The notes beneath the pieces are model-generated. The model had not been told where the DNA came from and made no database searches. It saw only the letters and a list, made by a program, of their open reading frames with translations. From 66-474 sp035688305 (GTDB lineage: Bacteria; Pseudomonadota; Gammaproteobacteria; Xanthomonadales; Rhodanobacteraceae), in the NCBI GenBank assembly GCA_035688305.1, contig DASSNC010000099.1:1-31264 (forward strand): DNA of 31,264 bases, given 5' to 3'. Every line of letters begins with the position of its first letter. The first letter of the stretch is position 1. The position numbers and the translations under genes were made by a program. This document shows positions 14,572 to 23,900 of this stretch, piece after piece.

Positions 14572-15308
14572 GATTTGATTCCTCGCTGCCTGACTGCCTC
14601 GAACAACGTGATGCCGGTCGCCACGGAAACGTTCAAGCTTTCCATCGCGCCGGGCATCGGAATGCGGGCAAGGTGGTCGCAGGCTTCACGCGTCAGACGG
14701 CGCATGCCCTCGCCTTCGCCACCCATCACCAGCGCCGTGCGGCCGCGCAGATCGACGTCGTACAGCGATGTTTCCGCATCGCCGGCAAGGCCGGTCAGCC
14801 ATACACCCGCGTCCTTCACGTCGCGCAGGGTGCGCGCAAGATTGGTGACTTCGATAAGTGGCACGCGATCGACCGCGCCCGCCGAGGCACGCCGCACGAC
14901 CGGCGTGATGCCGACCGCGCGATCGCGCGGCACGATCACCGCACTCGCACCCGCCGCGGCTGCGCTGCGCAGGCAGGCGCCAAGGTTGTGTGGATCGGTG
15001 ACGCCATCGAGCACCAGCAGCAGCACCTCATCGGCTTCCAGCAGCGCCGCGAGATCGTGCTCGGTCTTCGCCGCCGGAACTTCGTAGTTCGCGACGATGC
15101 CCTGGTGGCGGGCGTGGTCCGAGACCTTGTCCAGCATCGCGCGTGGCCGCGAATGCACCGGTACGCCAAGGCGCCTGGCTTCGCTGGCCAGCTCGCCAAT
15201 GCGCGGGTTGTGGGTGCCCTGCTCGACGAGGATTTCGCGCACGCGCGATGGATCATTCGCCAGCGCGCCTTCGACCGGATTGATGCCAACGATCCAGTGC
15301 TCGCTCAT
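14568..15308 (-). CDS. rlmB: 23S rRNA (guanosine-2251-2'-O)-methyltransferase RlmB
   Basis: A 246-residue SPOUT (TrmH-family) methyltransferase that modifies G2251 in the P-loop of 23S rRNA using S-adenosylmethionine. The N-terminal substrate-binding domain starts IVGINPVEGAL. The three SPOUT motifs are present: DGVTDPHNLGACLRSAAAAG, ALVMGGEGEGMRRL and SLNVSVATGITLFEA; the knotted C-terminal part binds the cofactor. The length matches E. coli RlmB (243). It overlaps the end of rnr by 4 nt, the gene order seen in E. coli and many gammaproteobacteria. Confidence 0.95.
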   Translation of the reverse strand: MSEHWIVGINPVEGALANDPSRVREILVEQGTHNPRIGELASEARRLGVPVHSRPRAMLDKVSDHARHQGIVANYEVPAAKTEHDLAALLEADEVLLLVLDGVTDPHNLGACLRSAAAAGASAVIVPRDRAVGITPVVRRASAGAVDRVPLIEVTNLARTLRDVKDAGVWLTGLAGDAETSLYDVDLRGRTALVMGGEGEGMRRLTREACDHLARIPMPGAMESLNVSVATGITLFEAVRQRGIKS

Positions 15309-17650
15309 TTGCGTCTCTTGTGCTCGCGCTCGCTGCCTTGGGATGTGTCTGCACGCCCGGAAACCATCCTGAAGTCGATCTTGCGGTCTTCCATGCTCGC
15401 CCGCAACACCTGCACCCGCACCGTATCGCCAAGCCGGAACACCGTGCCGGTGCGCGCGCCGCGCAACTCGTGGCGGCGCGCGTCGAAATCGTAATAGTCA
15501 TTGCGCAACTGGCTGATGTGCACCAAGCCCGAAACCTTCGAATCGGTCAGTTCGACAAACAGTCCGAACGAGGTGACGCCGGTGACGATGCCGTCGAATT
15601 CCGAACCAACGTGCTTCTCCATCCACGCGCACTTGTAACGCTCATCGACGTCGCGCTCGGCTTCCTCGGCGCGGCGCTCGGTGCGCGAGCAATGCGCAGC
15701 CATCGTCGTCATCTTGCTTTCGGTGTACAGGTACGCGGCCGGCTTGCCGCCGGACAGCGCGTAGCGGATCGCACGGTGCACCAACAGGTCGGGATAGCGC
15801 CGGATCGGCGAGGTGAAGTGCGCGTAGGCATCCAGCGCCAGCCCGAAATGCCCCTGGTTGGCGGGCTGGTAACTGGCCAGGCTTTGCGAGCGCAGCAGCA
15901 CCGTGCGGAACAGGTCGGCTTCCGGCCGTTCGGCGACGCGTTTCAGCAAGGCGGCAAAGTCGCGCGGCTGGACTTCATCAACCGGCGGAAGTTTCAACTT
16001 GTACTCGCCCAGGAACGCCAGCAAGTCTTCGTACTTGTCGGTGGGCGGCGGTGCGTGCACCCGGAACAACGCCGGGATCTTCTTCTTCGCCAGAAACCTC
16101 GCCGCCTCGACGTTGGCGGCGATCATGCATTCCTCGATCAGCTTGTGCGCATCGTTGCGCGCGTGCGCGCCGAGTGACACCACTTCGCCACGCTCATCGA
16201 GGCGATATTCCACTTCGGAGGTCTCGAACTCGATTGTGCCGCGCCGCTTGCGCGCAGCATCGAAGGCACGGTACAGCGCATGCAAGTGCTCGATGTGCGG
16301 CAGCAGACTGCCCATGCCACGGCGGGTATCGGCATCGCCCTCGCCGACTGCACACCACACTTCGTCGTAGGTCAGGCGTGCGTGCGAGCGCATCAGGCCC
16401 GGATAGAACTTCGAGCTTGTCACCTCTCCCGATTTGCTGACTTGCATCTCGCACACCATGCACAGGCGCTCGACATCCGGGTTCAGCGAACAGATGCCGT
16501 TCGACAAGGTCTCCGGCAGCATCGGTACCACGAACCCCGGGAAATACACCGAGGTGCCGCGCTCGTAGGCTTCGAGATCGAGCGCGGTTTCCGGCTGCAC
16601 GTAGTGCGAAACGTCGGCGATCGCGACCAGCAGCTTGAAGCCGCCGCCACGCACCGGCTCGGCATACACGGCATCGTCGAAGTCGCGCGCATCGGCACCA
16701 TCGATGGTGACCAGTGGCGTGTTGCGCAAATCGACGCGTCCGGCGTGTTCGGCCTGCGTGACGCGCGGCTCGATCGCCTCGGCCGCGCGGGTCACTTCGA
16801 CCGGCCAGGCGTGCGGCAAGCCGTGGCTCTCGATCGCCATCTCGACCAGCAACGAGGGCTGCAAGCGCTCACCCAGCACCGAAATGATGCGACCGATCGG
16901 ACCGCGTTGCGAGGTGGGTGGCTCGGTGATCTCGGCGATCACGATCTGTCCCGAGTACGCACCGTTGCGTGCATCGGGCGGGATCAACATGTCTTGCAGG
17001 CGCCGGTCATCGGGATCGACCACCACTACCCCGTGTTCCTCGACCACGCGGCCGACCATGCGCGGCGCGCGCCGTTCCAGCACTTCGCGGATCGCGCCTT
17101 GCCGGCGGCCACGCCGGTCGATGCCGACCACCGAAGCCAGCACCCGGTCACCATGCATCACCTGGCGCATCTGCGCCGGCGAGAGATACAGGTCGTCGCC
17201 GCCCTCGTCCGGGCGCAGGAATCCGTAACCTTCGGCGTTGGCCAACACCGTGCCGGTGATCAGGCCGATCTTTTCCGCCGGTGCCACCCCGCCACGCCGG
17301 CTCTGCAACAACTGGCCATCGCGCAGCATCGCGCGCAAGCGCTTGTCCAAGGCTTCGCGGCGGGTGTCATCGTCGATGCCCAGCGCAGCCGCGATCTCAT
17401 CCTCGCGCAGCAAACTGCCGCGTTCGGTCAGCAGCGCGAGGATCGCCTCGCGACTCGGAATGGGATGTTCGTAGCGGCGCGCCTCGCGTTCGGCGTGCGG
17501 ATCGGCGAACCCGCGCCGCTCCGTCGTCTGCTTGCGCGGTGGCGGCTTGCGCGCCGGCGCGGGTGATTTCGCGGCGGCCGGCTTGCCCGCCTTCTTGGCA
17601 ACGCGCGGCTTGCGCGCGGGATGGTTCGGTGGACGCTGGTTTCTTGGCAT
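15305..17650 (-). CDS. rnr: Ribonuclease R
   Basis: A 781-residue 3'-5' exoribonuclease that degrades structured RNA and takes part in rRNA quality control and trans-translation. A basic Lys/Arg/Pro-rich leader (about 1-50) is followed by a winged helix (PSREAILALLTERGSLLRED, about 65-120), two cold-shock domains, and the RNB catalytic domain with the metal-binding aspartates in TIDGADARDFDDAV and the conserved ETLSNGICSLNP. A C-terminal S1 domain (GIVTGVTSFGLFVELTDSKV) and a short basic tail complete it. E. coli RNase R has 813 residues. It is the first gene of the four-gene operon; 57 bp separate it from the peroxiredoxin gene upstream on the same strand. Confidence 0.97.
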   Translation of the reverse strand: MPRNQRPPNHPARKPRVAKKAGKPAAAKSPAPARKPPPRKQTTERRGFADPHAEREARRYEHPIPSREAILALLTERGSLLREDEIAAALGIDDDTRREALDKRLRAMLRDGQLLQSRRGGVAPAEKIGLITGTVLANAEGYGFLRPDEGGDDLYLSPAQMRQVMHGDRVLASVVGIDRRGRRQGAIREVLERRAPRMVGRVVEEHGVVVVDPDDRRLQDMLIPPDARNGAYSGQIVIAEITEPPTSQRGPIGRIISVLGERLQPSLLVEMAIESHGLPHAWPVEVTRAAEAIEPRVTQAEHAGRVDLRNTPLVTIDGADARDFDDAVYAEPVRGGGFKLLVAIADVSHYVQPETALDLEAYERGTSVYFPGFVVPMLPETLSNGICSLNPDVERLCMVCEMQVSKSGEVTSSKFYPGLMRSHARLTYDEVWCAVGEGDADTRRGMGSLLPHIEHLHALYRAFDAARKRRGTIEFETSEVEYRLDERGEVVSLGAHARNDAHKLIEECMIAANVEAARFLAKKKIPALFRVHAPPPTDKYEDLLAFLGEYKLKLPPVDEVQPRDFAALLKRVAERPEADLFRTVLLRSQSLASYQPANQGHFGLALDAYAHFTSPIRRYPDLLVHRAIRYALSGGKPAAYLYTESKMTTMAAHCSRTERRAEEAERDVDERYKCAWMEKHVGSEFDGIVTGVTSFGLFVELTDSKVSGLVHISQLRNDYYDFDARRHELRGARTGTVFRLGDTVRVQVLRASMEDRKIDFRMVSGRADTSQGSEREHKRRK

Positions 17651-17707
17651 CCCGCCAGCGTCGTGGCGCCGCGCTCCGAAAGCAAGCGCGGCCTTGGCAA
17701 CCCGCCG

Positions 17708-18331
17708 TCAGTGCCGAGCGCCGGATTGCATCTTTTGCACCATCGCCAGGGCGTGCGCGACGTGCTGGTCCGGTGACAAGTGATCGTCCTTCGAGGAGAA
17801 CCGCGCGACCACCTTGCCAGCACGATCGAGCACAAACGTCGTGCGCGGAAGGAAACCGTGGGTCACCGGCTTGCCCAGCTTGTCGATCACGCCCTTTTGC
17901 GGGGGAATCATCGCCAAGCCGAACGTGGCGGCCACCTTGCCTTCCGGATCCGAAGCCACCGCGAACTTGCCGGCGCAGTAATCCGGATCGGCCGAGAACT
18001 GGTTGAGCCGCGTGATGGAGTCCGCCGACACGCCGATGATGCTGGCGCCGGCCTTGGCGAACGCGTCAGCCTCGGTCGCGAAGGTGTGGGCTTCGAGGTC
18101 GCAGCCACCGGTGTAGGCGGCCGGGTAGAAATAGACCACGACCGGTCCCTTCGCGAGCGCCTGCTTCAGGGAAAACGTGAAGTCCTTGCCCGCAAGGCTG
18201 GCCGTCGCCGTGAAATCCGGCGCTGTCGCGCCCGGACCGAACGTACTGGCCGCCGGGGCCGCGAAACCCGGGGCCGCCAACAACGCGAGCAGCGCGCCCG
18301 CCACCAGCATGCCTGTGAATTGCTTGATCAT
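17708..18331 (-). CDS. Exported peroxiredoxin (AhpC/TSA, Bcp-like)
   Basis: A 207-residue thiol peroxidase with a signal peptide (MIKQFTGMLVAGALLALLAA, cleavage near GFAA), so it should act in the periplasm. The thioredoxin fold begins at ATAPDFTATASLAGKDF; the peroxidatic cysteine is C77 in YPAAYTGGCDLEAH, which keeps the Pro and Thr of the family motif. A second cysteine, C119 (DPDYCAGKF), could be the resolving residue. The ATG at 18331 has GGAGGTGA just upstream; the frame extends further up, but that part overlaps the tRNA-Leu promoter region and has no signal-peptide character. It may read through into rnr, though a GC-rich hairpin (about 17672-17696) lies between. Confidence 0.9.
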   Translation of the reverse strand: MIKQFTGMLVAGALLALLAAPGFAAPAASTFGPGATAPDFTATASLAGKDFTFSLKQALAKGPVVVYFYPAAYTGGCDLEAHTFATEADAFAKAGASIIGVSADSITRLNQFSADPDYCAGKFAVASDPEGKVAATFGLAMIPPQKGVIDKLGKPVTHGFLPRTTFVLDRAGKVVARFSSKDDHLSPDQHVAHALAMVQKMQSGARH

Positions 18332-18416
18332 CCCGGTCACCTCCGCATGGATATTCGACGTTAGCACACGGCCGGTTACGGCCGGGGTGCAATGGCGCAA
18401 AGCCGCAAAAACCGCA

Positions 18417-18446
18417 TTGACGCGCACCCCGCAAGGCCACTAACAT
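18417..18446 (+). promoter_or_regulatory. Promoter of tRNA-Leu
   Basis: TTGACG (18417-18422) and TAACAT (18441-18446) with an 18-bp spacer; the predicted start near 18453 leaves about 35 nt before the tRNA. The -35 hexamer is identical to that of tRNA-Phe. Confidence 0.5.
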
Positions 18447-18487
18447 ACGCGGCTCGCTGGCGTGAAGCGCCGGCGTGGCGGACACCT

Positions 18488-18572
18488 GCCCAGGTGGCGG
18501 AATTGGTAGACGCACCAGCTTCAGGTGCTGGCGGGGCGACCCGTGAAGGTTCGAGTCCTTTCCTGGGCACCA
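18488..18572 (+). tRNA. tRNA-Leu (CAG)
   Basis: An 85-nt class II tRNA. The acceptor stem pairs GCCCAGG with CCTGGGC, and the ACCA end is encoded. The anticodon arm CCAGCTTCAGGTGCTGG carries CAG, and a long variable arm (GGGGCGACCC) precedes the T-arm GGTTCGAGTCC. The gene stands alone and is followed by a rho-independent terminator. Confidence 0.97.
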
Positions 18573-18615
18573 CAACAAGGTTCCGAAGTGCCATCCACAC
18601 CTGAAGGGATGGAGC

Positions 18616-18642
18616 AAAACCCGCGCTTGTCGCGGGTTTTTT
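18616..18642 (+). terminator. Rho-independent terminator of tRNA-Leu
   Basis: ACCCGCG, a 5-nt loop CTTGT, and CGCGGGT followed by six T residues in all. The AAAA before the stem lets it work in the reverse direction for the convergent oxidoreductase gene, which ends at 18657. Confidence 0.9.
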
Positions 18643-18656
18643 GTTGCCCGATCGCA

Positions 18657-20039
18657 TCAGGCATCCAGCAACTTGCCGGGATTCATGATGCCGTGCGGGT
18701 CGAACACCTGCTTGAGCTGGCGCATCAGCGCGATTTCCTCGGCTGAACGTACACGCGCCAGGTAGGGCTTCTTCAAAAGCCCCACGCCGTGCTCGGCCGA
18801 GATGCTGCCGCCGTGGCGTTCCAGCACATCGCACAAGTGGTCGGTCACGTGTTCACACGCAAGTTCAAAGTCGCGCTTGGCCATGGTCTCGGGCTTCAAC
18901 ACGCTGATGTGCAGATTGCCGTCGCCGACGTGGCCGAACCAGACAACTTCGAAGCCGGGATACTCGCGTGCAAACAACGCGTCCATGTCGGCGAGAAATT
19001 CGGGCACTTTTGAAACCCGCACCGAAACGTCGTTTTTGTACGGCGTGTACTTCGCGACGCTTTCGGTGATGCCTTCACGCAGGCGCCACAACTCGCGCGC
19101 CTGCGCTTCACTTTGCGCCAGCACGCCGTCGCTGAGCAGGCCTTGCTGCATCGCCTGCTCGAAGGCCGCGAGCGCCGCGGCCTCAATACCGGCGTCGCGA
19201 TTCTCGTATTCGAGCAACACATAACACGGGCTGTCACCGTTGAATGGGCGTTTCCCGCCATGCGCAAGCACATGCTTCAACGCAACGTCGGTGAAGAACT
19301 CGAAGGCGTTCAGCGGCAGGCGCGCGCGCATCAGGGTGAGCAACTGCATCACGGCGCCCAGCGCGGGCACCGCCAGCAACATCACCTGCGGATCACGCGG
19401 CGGATCGGTGAGTTGCAAGGTCGCCTCGACGATCAAGCCCAGCGTACCTTCCGACCCGATCAGCAGATGCCGCAAGTCGTAACCGGTCGCGTTCTTGACG
19501 AGGCCGCGGTTGAGGTCGAGTAGATCACCGTTGCCGGTCACCACTCTCAGTCCCGCCACCCACGCGCGGGTCATCCCGTAGCGGATCACGCGGATGCCGC
19601 CCGCATTGGTGGCGATGTTGCCGCCGATCTGGCTGGAACCGCGGCTGCCGAAATCGACGGGATACATGAGGCCGTGCTCGCGTGCAGCGTTCTGCACAGT
19701 TTCGGTCACCACGCCCGCCTCGACGGTCAGGCTGCGATCCAGCGGATCGAAACCGAGGATGCGATGCATGCGCTCGAACGACACCACCAGTTCGCCGTGC
19801 GCGGCGACCGTCCCGCCCGACAAGCCGGTGCGACCGCCCGAAGGCACGATCGCGACCTGGTGTTCGATCGCCCAATGCACGATCGCCTGCACTTCGGCGA
19901 TCGACTCCGGCAACGCAATCGCGAGCGGCGCCGGCGTCCACCAGCGCGTCCAGTCGCGGCCGTAATGCTCGAGATCAGCGGCGTCGGTGAGTACGCGCTC
20001 GGGTGACAACAAGGCAGCAAGCTCGGTGATGGCATCCAT
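18657..20039 (-). CDS. FAD-binding oxidoreductase, GlcD / D-2-hydroxyacid dehydrogenase type
   Basis: A 460-residue flavoprotein of the VAO/PCMH family that should oxidise a D-2-hydroxyacid such as D-lactate, D-2-hydroxyglutarate or glycolate. The N-terminal FAD domain (about 38-215) has PSGGRTGLSGG, the NIATNAGGIRVIRYG loop and GSEGTLGLI. The C-terminal FAD-oxidase_C domain contains the metal and substrate motif HVGDGNLHISVL, and EHGVGLLKKPYL near residue 415, with the usual C-terminal IMNPGKLLD. It has no iron-sulfur domain. Length and motifs are also close to D-2-hydroxyglutarate dehydrogenases, but there is no serA neighbour to settle the substrate. It is a single gene ending against the tRNA-Leu terminator. 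Confidence 0.9.
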   Translation of the reverse strand: MDAITELAALLSPERVLTDAADLEHYGRDWTRWWTPAPLAIALPESIAEVQAIVHWAIEHQVAIVPSGGRTGLSGGTVAAHGELVVSFERMHRILGFDPLDRSLTVEAGVVTETVQNAAREHGLMYPVDFGSRGSSQIGGNIATNAGGIRVIRYGMTRAWVAGLRVVTGNGDLLDLNRGLVKNATGYDLRHLLIGSEGTLGLIVEATLQLTDPPRDPQVMLLAVPALGAVMQLLTLMRARLPLNAFEFFTDVALKHVLAHGGKRPFNGDSPCYVLLEYENRDAGIEAAALAAFEQAMQQGLLSDGVLAQSEAQARELWRLREGITESVAKYTPYKNDVSVRVSKVPEFLADMDALFAREYPGFEVVWFGHVGDGNLHISVLKPETMAKRDFELACEHVTDHLCDVLERHGGSISAEHGVGLLKKPYLARVRSAEEIALMRQLKQVFDPHGIMNPGKLLDA

Positions 20040-20125
20040 GGCGTGCGGGGATTCGGGCGTAGCTGGCGAGTGTAACGACCGGGACGCGTGCCGGGAGCGT
20101 CAATGAAAAGAAAGGTGACTCGGCA

Positions 20126-20154
20126 TTGTCCAAGGCCGCTTCCGTCCATAGAAT
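20126..20154 (+). promoter_or_regulatory. Promoter of the outer-membrane protein gene
   Basis: TTGTCC (20126-20131) and TAGAAT (20149-20154) with a 17-bp spacer. The start near 20161 would give a leader of about 73 nt containing a 7-bp hairpin, CCCGGCG-CAA-CGCCGGG (20186-20202), before the ribosome site. Confidence 0.55.
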
Positions 20155-20233
20155 GCGCGCACCGGCGCATGCACGCACCGGTGGCCCCGGCGCAACGCCG
20201 GGCGCATCAATGGATCTGAATGGGAGAGATCAA

Positions 20234-20821
20234 ATGAACAAGAAGATGCTGGTGCTGGCAGTGCTGGCGGCGGGGGCGTGCGTGGCAACCGGTGCCCAGG
20301 CCAAAGATTTGACCGGGTGGTTCATCAACGGTGGTGTGGGCAGCGCGCACTACCGCGGCACCCTGGACGGCGTGAGCGGCCACGCCAGCGACACCGGAAC
20401 GAGCTTCCAGTTCACCGGCGGCTGGCGTTCGCAGTTCATGGGGATCGAGGGCGGCTATGTCGACCTCGGCAGCATCAGCGAGCACGATGACTTCGGCGAC
20501 AGCGCCAAGCTTTCGGGCAAGGGCTGGACGCTTGGCGTCAATGCTCATTTCAACCCGACCGAGAAGTGGTACATCTCGGCGCGCGCTGGCTTGTTCCGCT
20601 GGACGGCCAAGGCGCGGGCGACGATCGATGAAGGCGAAGGCGGCATCGTCACTTCCTCCGGCAGCGACAACGGCACCAACGGCTATTTCGGCATCGGCAC
20701 CGGTGTCGACTTCAACCGCAACTGGAGCCTCGGCGTCAATGGTGACTACTACCAGATCAACGCGCACGGCTACGACGTCGACACCAAGGTGTACTCGGTG
20801 AATCTCGAATACCGTTTCTGA
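20234..20821 (+). CDS. Small outer-membrane beta-barrel protein (OmpA/OmpW-like)
   Basis: A 195-residue protein. The signal peptide (MNKKMLVLAVLAAGACVATG, cleavage after AQA) leads to a mature part of about 172 residues with alternating amphipathic strands such as GWFINGGVGSAHYRG and GWTLGVNAHFNPTEKWYISA. It ends YSVNLEYRF with the terminal phenylalanine that the BAM machinery recognises. This fits an eight-stranded barrel of the OMP_b-brl type; the ligand is unknown. The ATG at 20234 follows GGGAGAGA. It has its own promoter and a strong terminator, so it is a single-gene unit. Confidence 0.85.
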   Translation: MNKKMLVLAVLAAGACVATGAQAKDLTGWFINGGVGSAHYRGTLDGVSGHASDTGTSFQFTGGWRSQFMGIEGGYVDLGSISEHDDFGDSAKLSGKGWTLGVNAHFNPTEKWYISARAGLFRWTAKARATIDEGEGGIVTSSGSDNGTNGYFGIGTGVDFNRNWSLGVNGDYYQINAHGYDVDTKVYSVNLEYRF

Positions 20822-20850
20822 TTTGCGTGTCGGGTGTTGAATGTTGAAAC

Positions 20851-20878
20851 GAAACGGGCGCCGCGAGGCGCCCGTTTC
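20851..20878. terminator. Bidirectional terminator
   Basis: GAAACGGGCGCC-GCGA-GGCGCCCGTTTC is a perfect 12-bp hairpin with a tetraloop. T-rich sequence follows on the plus strand (TTTCATTT), and the A-rich side serves the minus strand, so it can end both the barrel-protein gene and the convergent efflux operon. Confidence 0.85.
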
Positions 20879-20904
20879 ATTTGCTGATACCGCCACCGCA
20901 CGGA

Positions 20905-23900
20905 TCAAACCTGCAGGCGATCATTTTCACGCGCAACCAGTTTGTACAGCGCAGGCATCAGGATGATGCCGATCGCGAGCCGCGAAATCATGCCGGCCAT
21001 GATCACCAATGCAAACGGCCGTTGCGAATCAGTCCCGACACCATGCGCCAGCGCGGCCGGCAGCAAGCCCAGCGCCGCCACCAGCGCCGTCATCAGGATC
21101 GGCCGCAGGCGCAACACCGCAGCCTCATGCGCGGCCTTGACCATATCCATGCCGCCGAGTCGCAACTCGTTCGCGCACGAGATGTAGACGACGCCGGTCA
21201 GCACCGACACGCCAAACAGCACGATGAAGCCGATCCCGGATGACACCGAGAACGGCGTGCCGGTCACCCACATCGCGAATACCGCTCCCACGGGCGCCGA
21301 CAGCAGCACGCCGACCACCGTGATCAACGGGAACTTGAAGTTGCCGTAAAGCACGAACAGCAGGCCGAAGATCACCAGCACCGTGATCGGCAGTATCACC
21401 CGCATCTGCGCGCGCGAGGCGGTGTATTCCTGATACTCGCCGCCCCACTCCACCCGGTAGCCCTGCGGCAGCTTCACGTTCTTCGCCACCTGCGCAATCG
21501 CATCATCCACGGCACCGGCAAGATCGCGGCCGGCCACCGAAAACTGCACGCCGATGTAGCGCGAACCGTTTTCGCGATAGATGAAGGATGCGCCATTGGC
21601 GATATGGATGTCGGCGAGTTCCTTCAACGGAATCTGCTGACCGCCCGGCGTCGCCACCGGAATGTTGCCGATTTCCGCGGGATTGTCGCGGAAACGTTGC
21701 TGCAAGCGCACCACGAGATCGAACTGCTTGTCGCCTTGCGTCACTTCGGTGGCGACGTCGCCGCCCACCGCGGTGTTGATGATTCCGTTGACGTCGGCGA
21801 CGTTCAACCCGTAGCGCGCGATCCTGGCTCGGTCGATGTCGATGGCGAGGTTGGGTTGCCCAAGCTCGTGCACCAGCGTGATGTCGGTGATGCCGCGCAC
21901 CTTCTCCATCACCGCCTTGATGGCCTGGCCTTCCTTCTGCAGCACGCCAAGATCCGGCCCGTAGATCTTCACCGCCAGCGCGCTTTTGAGGCCCGTCTCG
22001 GCTTCGTCGACGGCGTCCTCGGCGGGCTGGGTGTAGTTGAACTGGATGCCCGGAAAGCGCTCAAGCTGCTTGTCGATCGCGGCGATCAATTCCGGTTTTG
22101 TCCGGTATTTGCCGTGCCACTCGGAATACGGCTTCAGCCCGACGAAGAACTCATCGTTGAAGAACCCGGTGGAATCGGTGCCGTCGTCGGGCCGCCCGAG
22201 TTCGGAAGTCACCGTGGTGACTTCCGGGAACGAACGCAGGATCTTGCGGATCTGCGGCGAGATTTCCGAAGCCTTCTCGAACGATATGGTGTACGGCATC
22301 GTCGCACGCACCCACAGCGAACCCTCGTCGAGCTTGGGCATGAACTCGGCACCAATGCCCTGCATCATCACGAATGCCAATCCCAGCAACAACAGCGACG
22401 CGCCCGTGACGCGCCACGGCATGTCCTGCGTGCGCGCCAACACGCGCACATACCAGGCCTTGAAGCGCTCGTAGAGGCGGTTGTGGCGCTCGCGCACGCC
22501 GTGCCGGAACCACAACCCGCACAGCACCGGCAGCAGCGTGAGCGTCACCACCAGCGAACCGATCAGCGCGAAGATCATGGTGTCGGCCATCGGCTTGAAC
22601 AGCGTGCCCGACGGTCCGGTGAGGAAGTAGATCGGCAGGAAGCTGGCCACGATCACCGCCACGGCATACACCAGCGGGCGGTCGATTTCGGCGGCCGCGG
22701 TCAGGATGACTTCCTTGATGTTGTAGTCGCTGCCGCGCCGCGCCGCCAACTCGCGGAAGATGTTCTCGACCATGAAGATCGCGCCATCCACGAGGATGCC
22801 GAAATCCACCGCGCCGATCGACAACAGGTTCGCCGATGCGTTCTTCAAGTCGAGGCACAGGAACGCGAACAGCAACGCCAGCGGGATGGTCACCGCCACG
22901 ATCAGTCCGGCGCGAATGTCGTAGAGGAAGAACACCAGCACGACCACCACCAGCACCAGGCCGATGGTGAGGTTGTGCATCACCACGCCCTTGGTCTGGT
23001 CGATCAGGTTCGTCAGGTCGTAGAACGGATGGATCTTCACGTCCTTCGGCAGGACGCTGGCGTTCAACTCCTGCGTCTTGGCCTCGACGCGTTTCAGCAC
23101 GTCCTCGGTCTTCGAACCGGTGAGCGCCAGGATCACGCCTTCCACGGCATCGTTCTGGCCCATGTAGCCGAATTCGCCGAGCCGTGGCGCGATGCCGACC
23201 TGCACTTTTGCAACGTCCTTCACCAGTACCGGCGTGCCGTCATGCACCGCCAGCACGACGTTGTCGATATCCTGGAGCGTCTCGATGCGGCCAAGGCCGC
23301 GCACGTAGAAGAACTGCCCACCCTGCTGGTAGAAGCCGCCGCCGGCGTTGGAGTTGTTGGCGGCCAGCGAGGCCTCCACCTGCGCCACCGACAAGCCCAG
23401 CGCCGCGATCTTCACCGGATCCAGCAACACGTGGTACTGCATGGTGCCGCCGCCAAACCCGGAATCATCGGCAACACCCGGCACTGACCGGTACGCCGGC
23501 GCGACCACCCAGTCCTGCAGGGTCTTCAGCTCCATCGGCGAGCGGTCGGTACTCTGCAGCACGTAGCGATACACCAGCCCGGACGGCGGCGACATCGGAC
23601 CGATGTCGGGCGTGATCCCTTCCGGCAGGTCAATTCCGGACAGGCGGTTGTGGACGCGCTGGCGCGCAAAGTAGTGGTCGGTGCCGTCGGCGAACGTCAA
23701 GGTGACATCCGACAATCCGTACAGCGAAACCGAACGTTTGGTCACGAGGCCCGGCATCGCGGTCATGCCATGTTCCATCGGCACGGTGATCAGGCGCTCG
23801 ACTTCTTCGGCAGAGTGCCCCGGCCACTGCGCGACGATGTCGACCATCGGCGGCGACAGGTTCGGGTAGGCATCCATGGGCAGCACTTTGTACGCCCACA

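Noticed and set aside
16280..17566. A 428-codon plus-strand open frame opposite rnr
   Set aside because: It is an antisense shadow of RNase R; its composition is typical of the complement of GC-rich coding sequence.
21604..23487. A 627-codon plus-strand open frame opposite the RND pump
   Set aside because: It is the antisense shadow of a well-supported pump gene, rich in Arg, His and Gln, with no recognisable domain.
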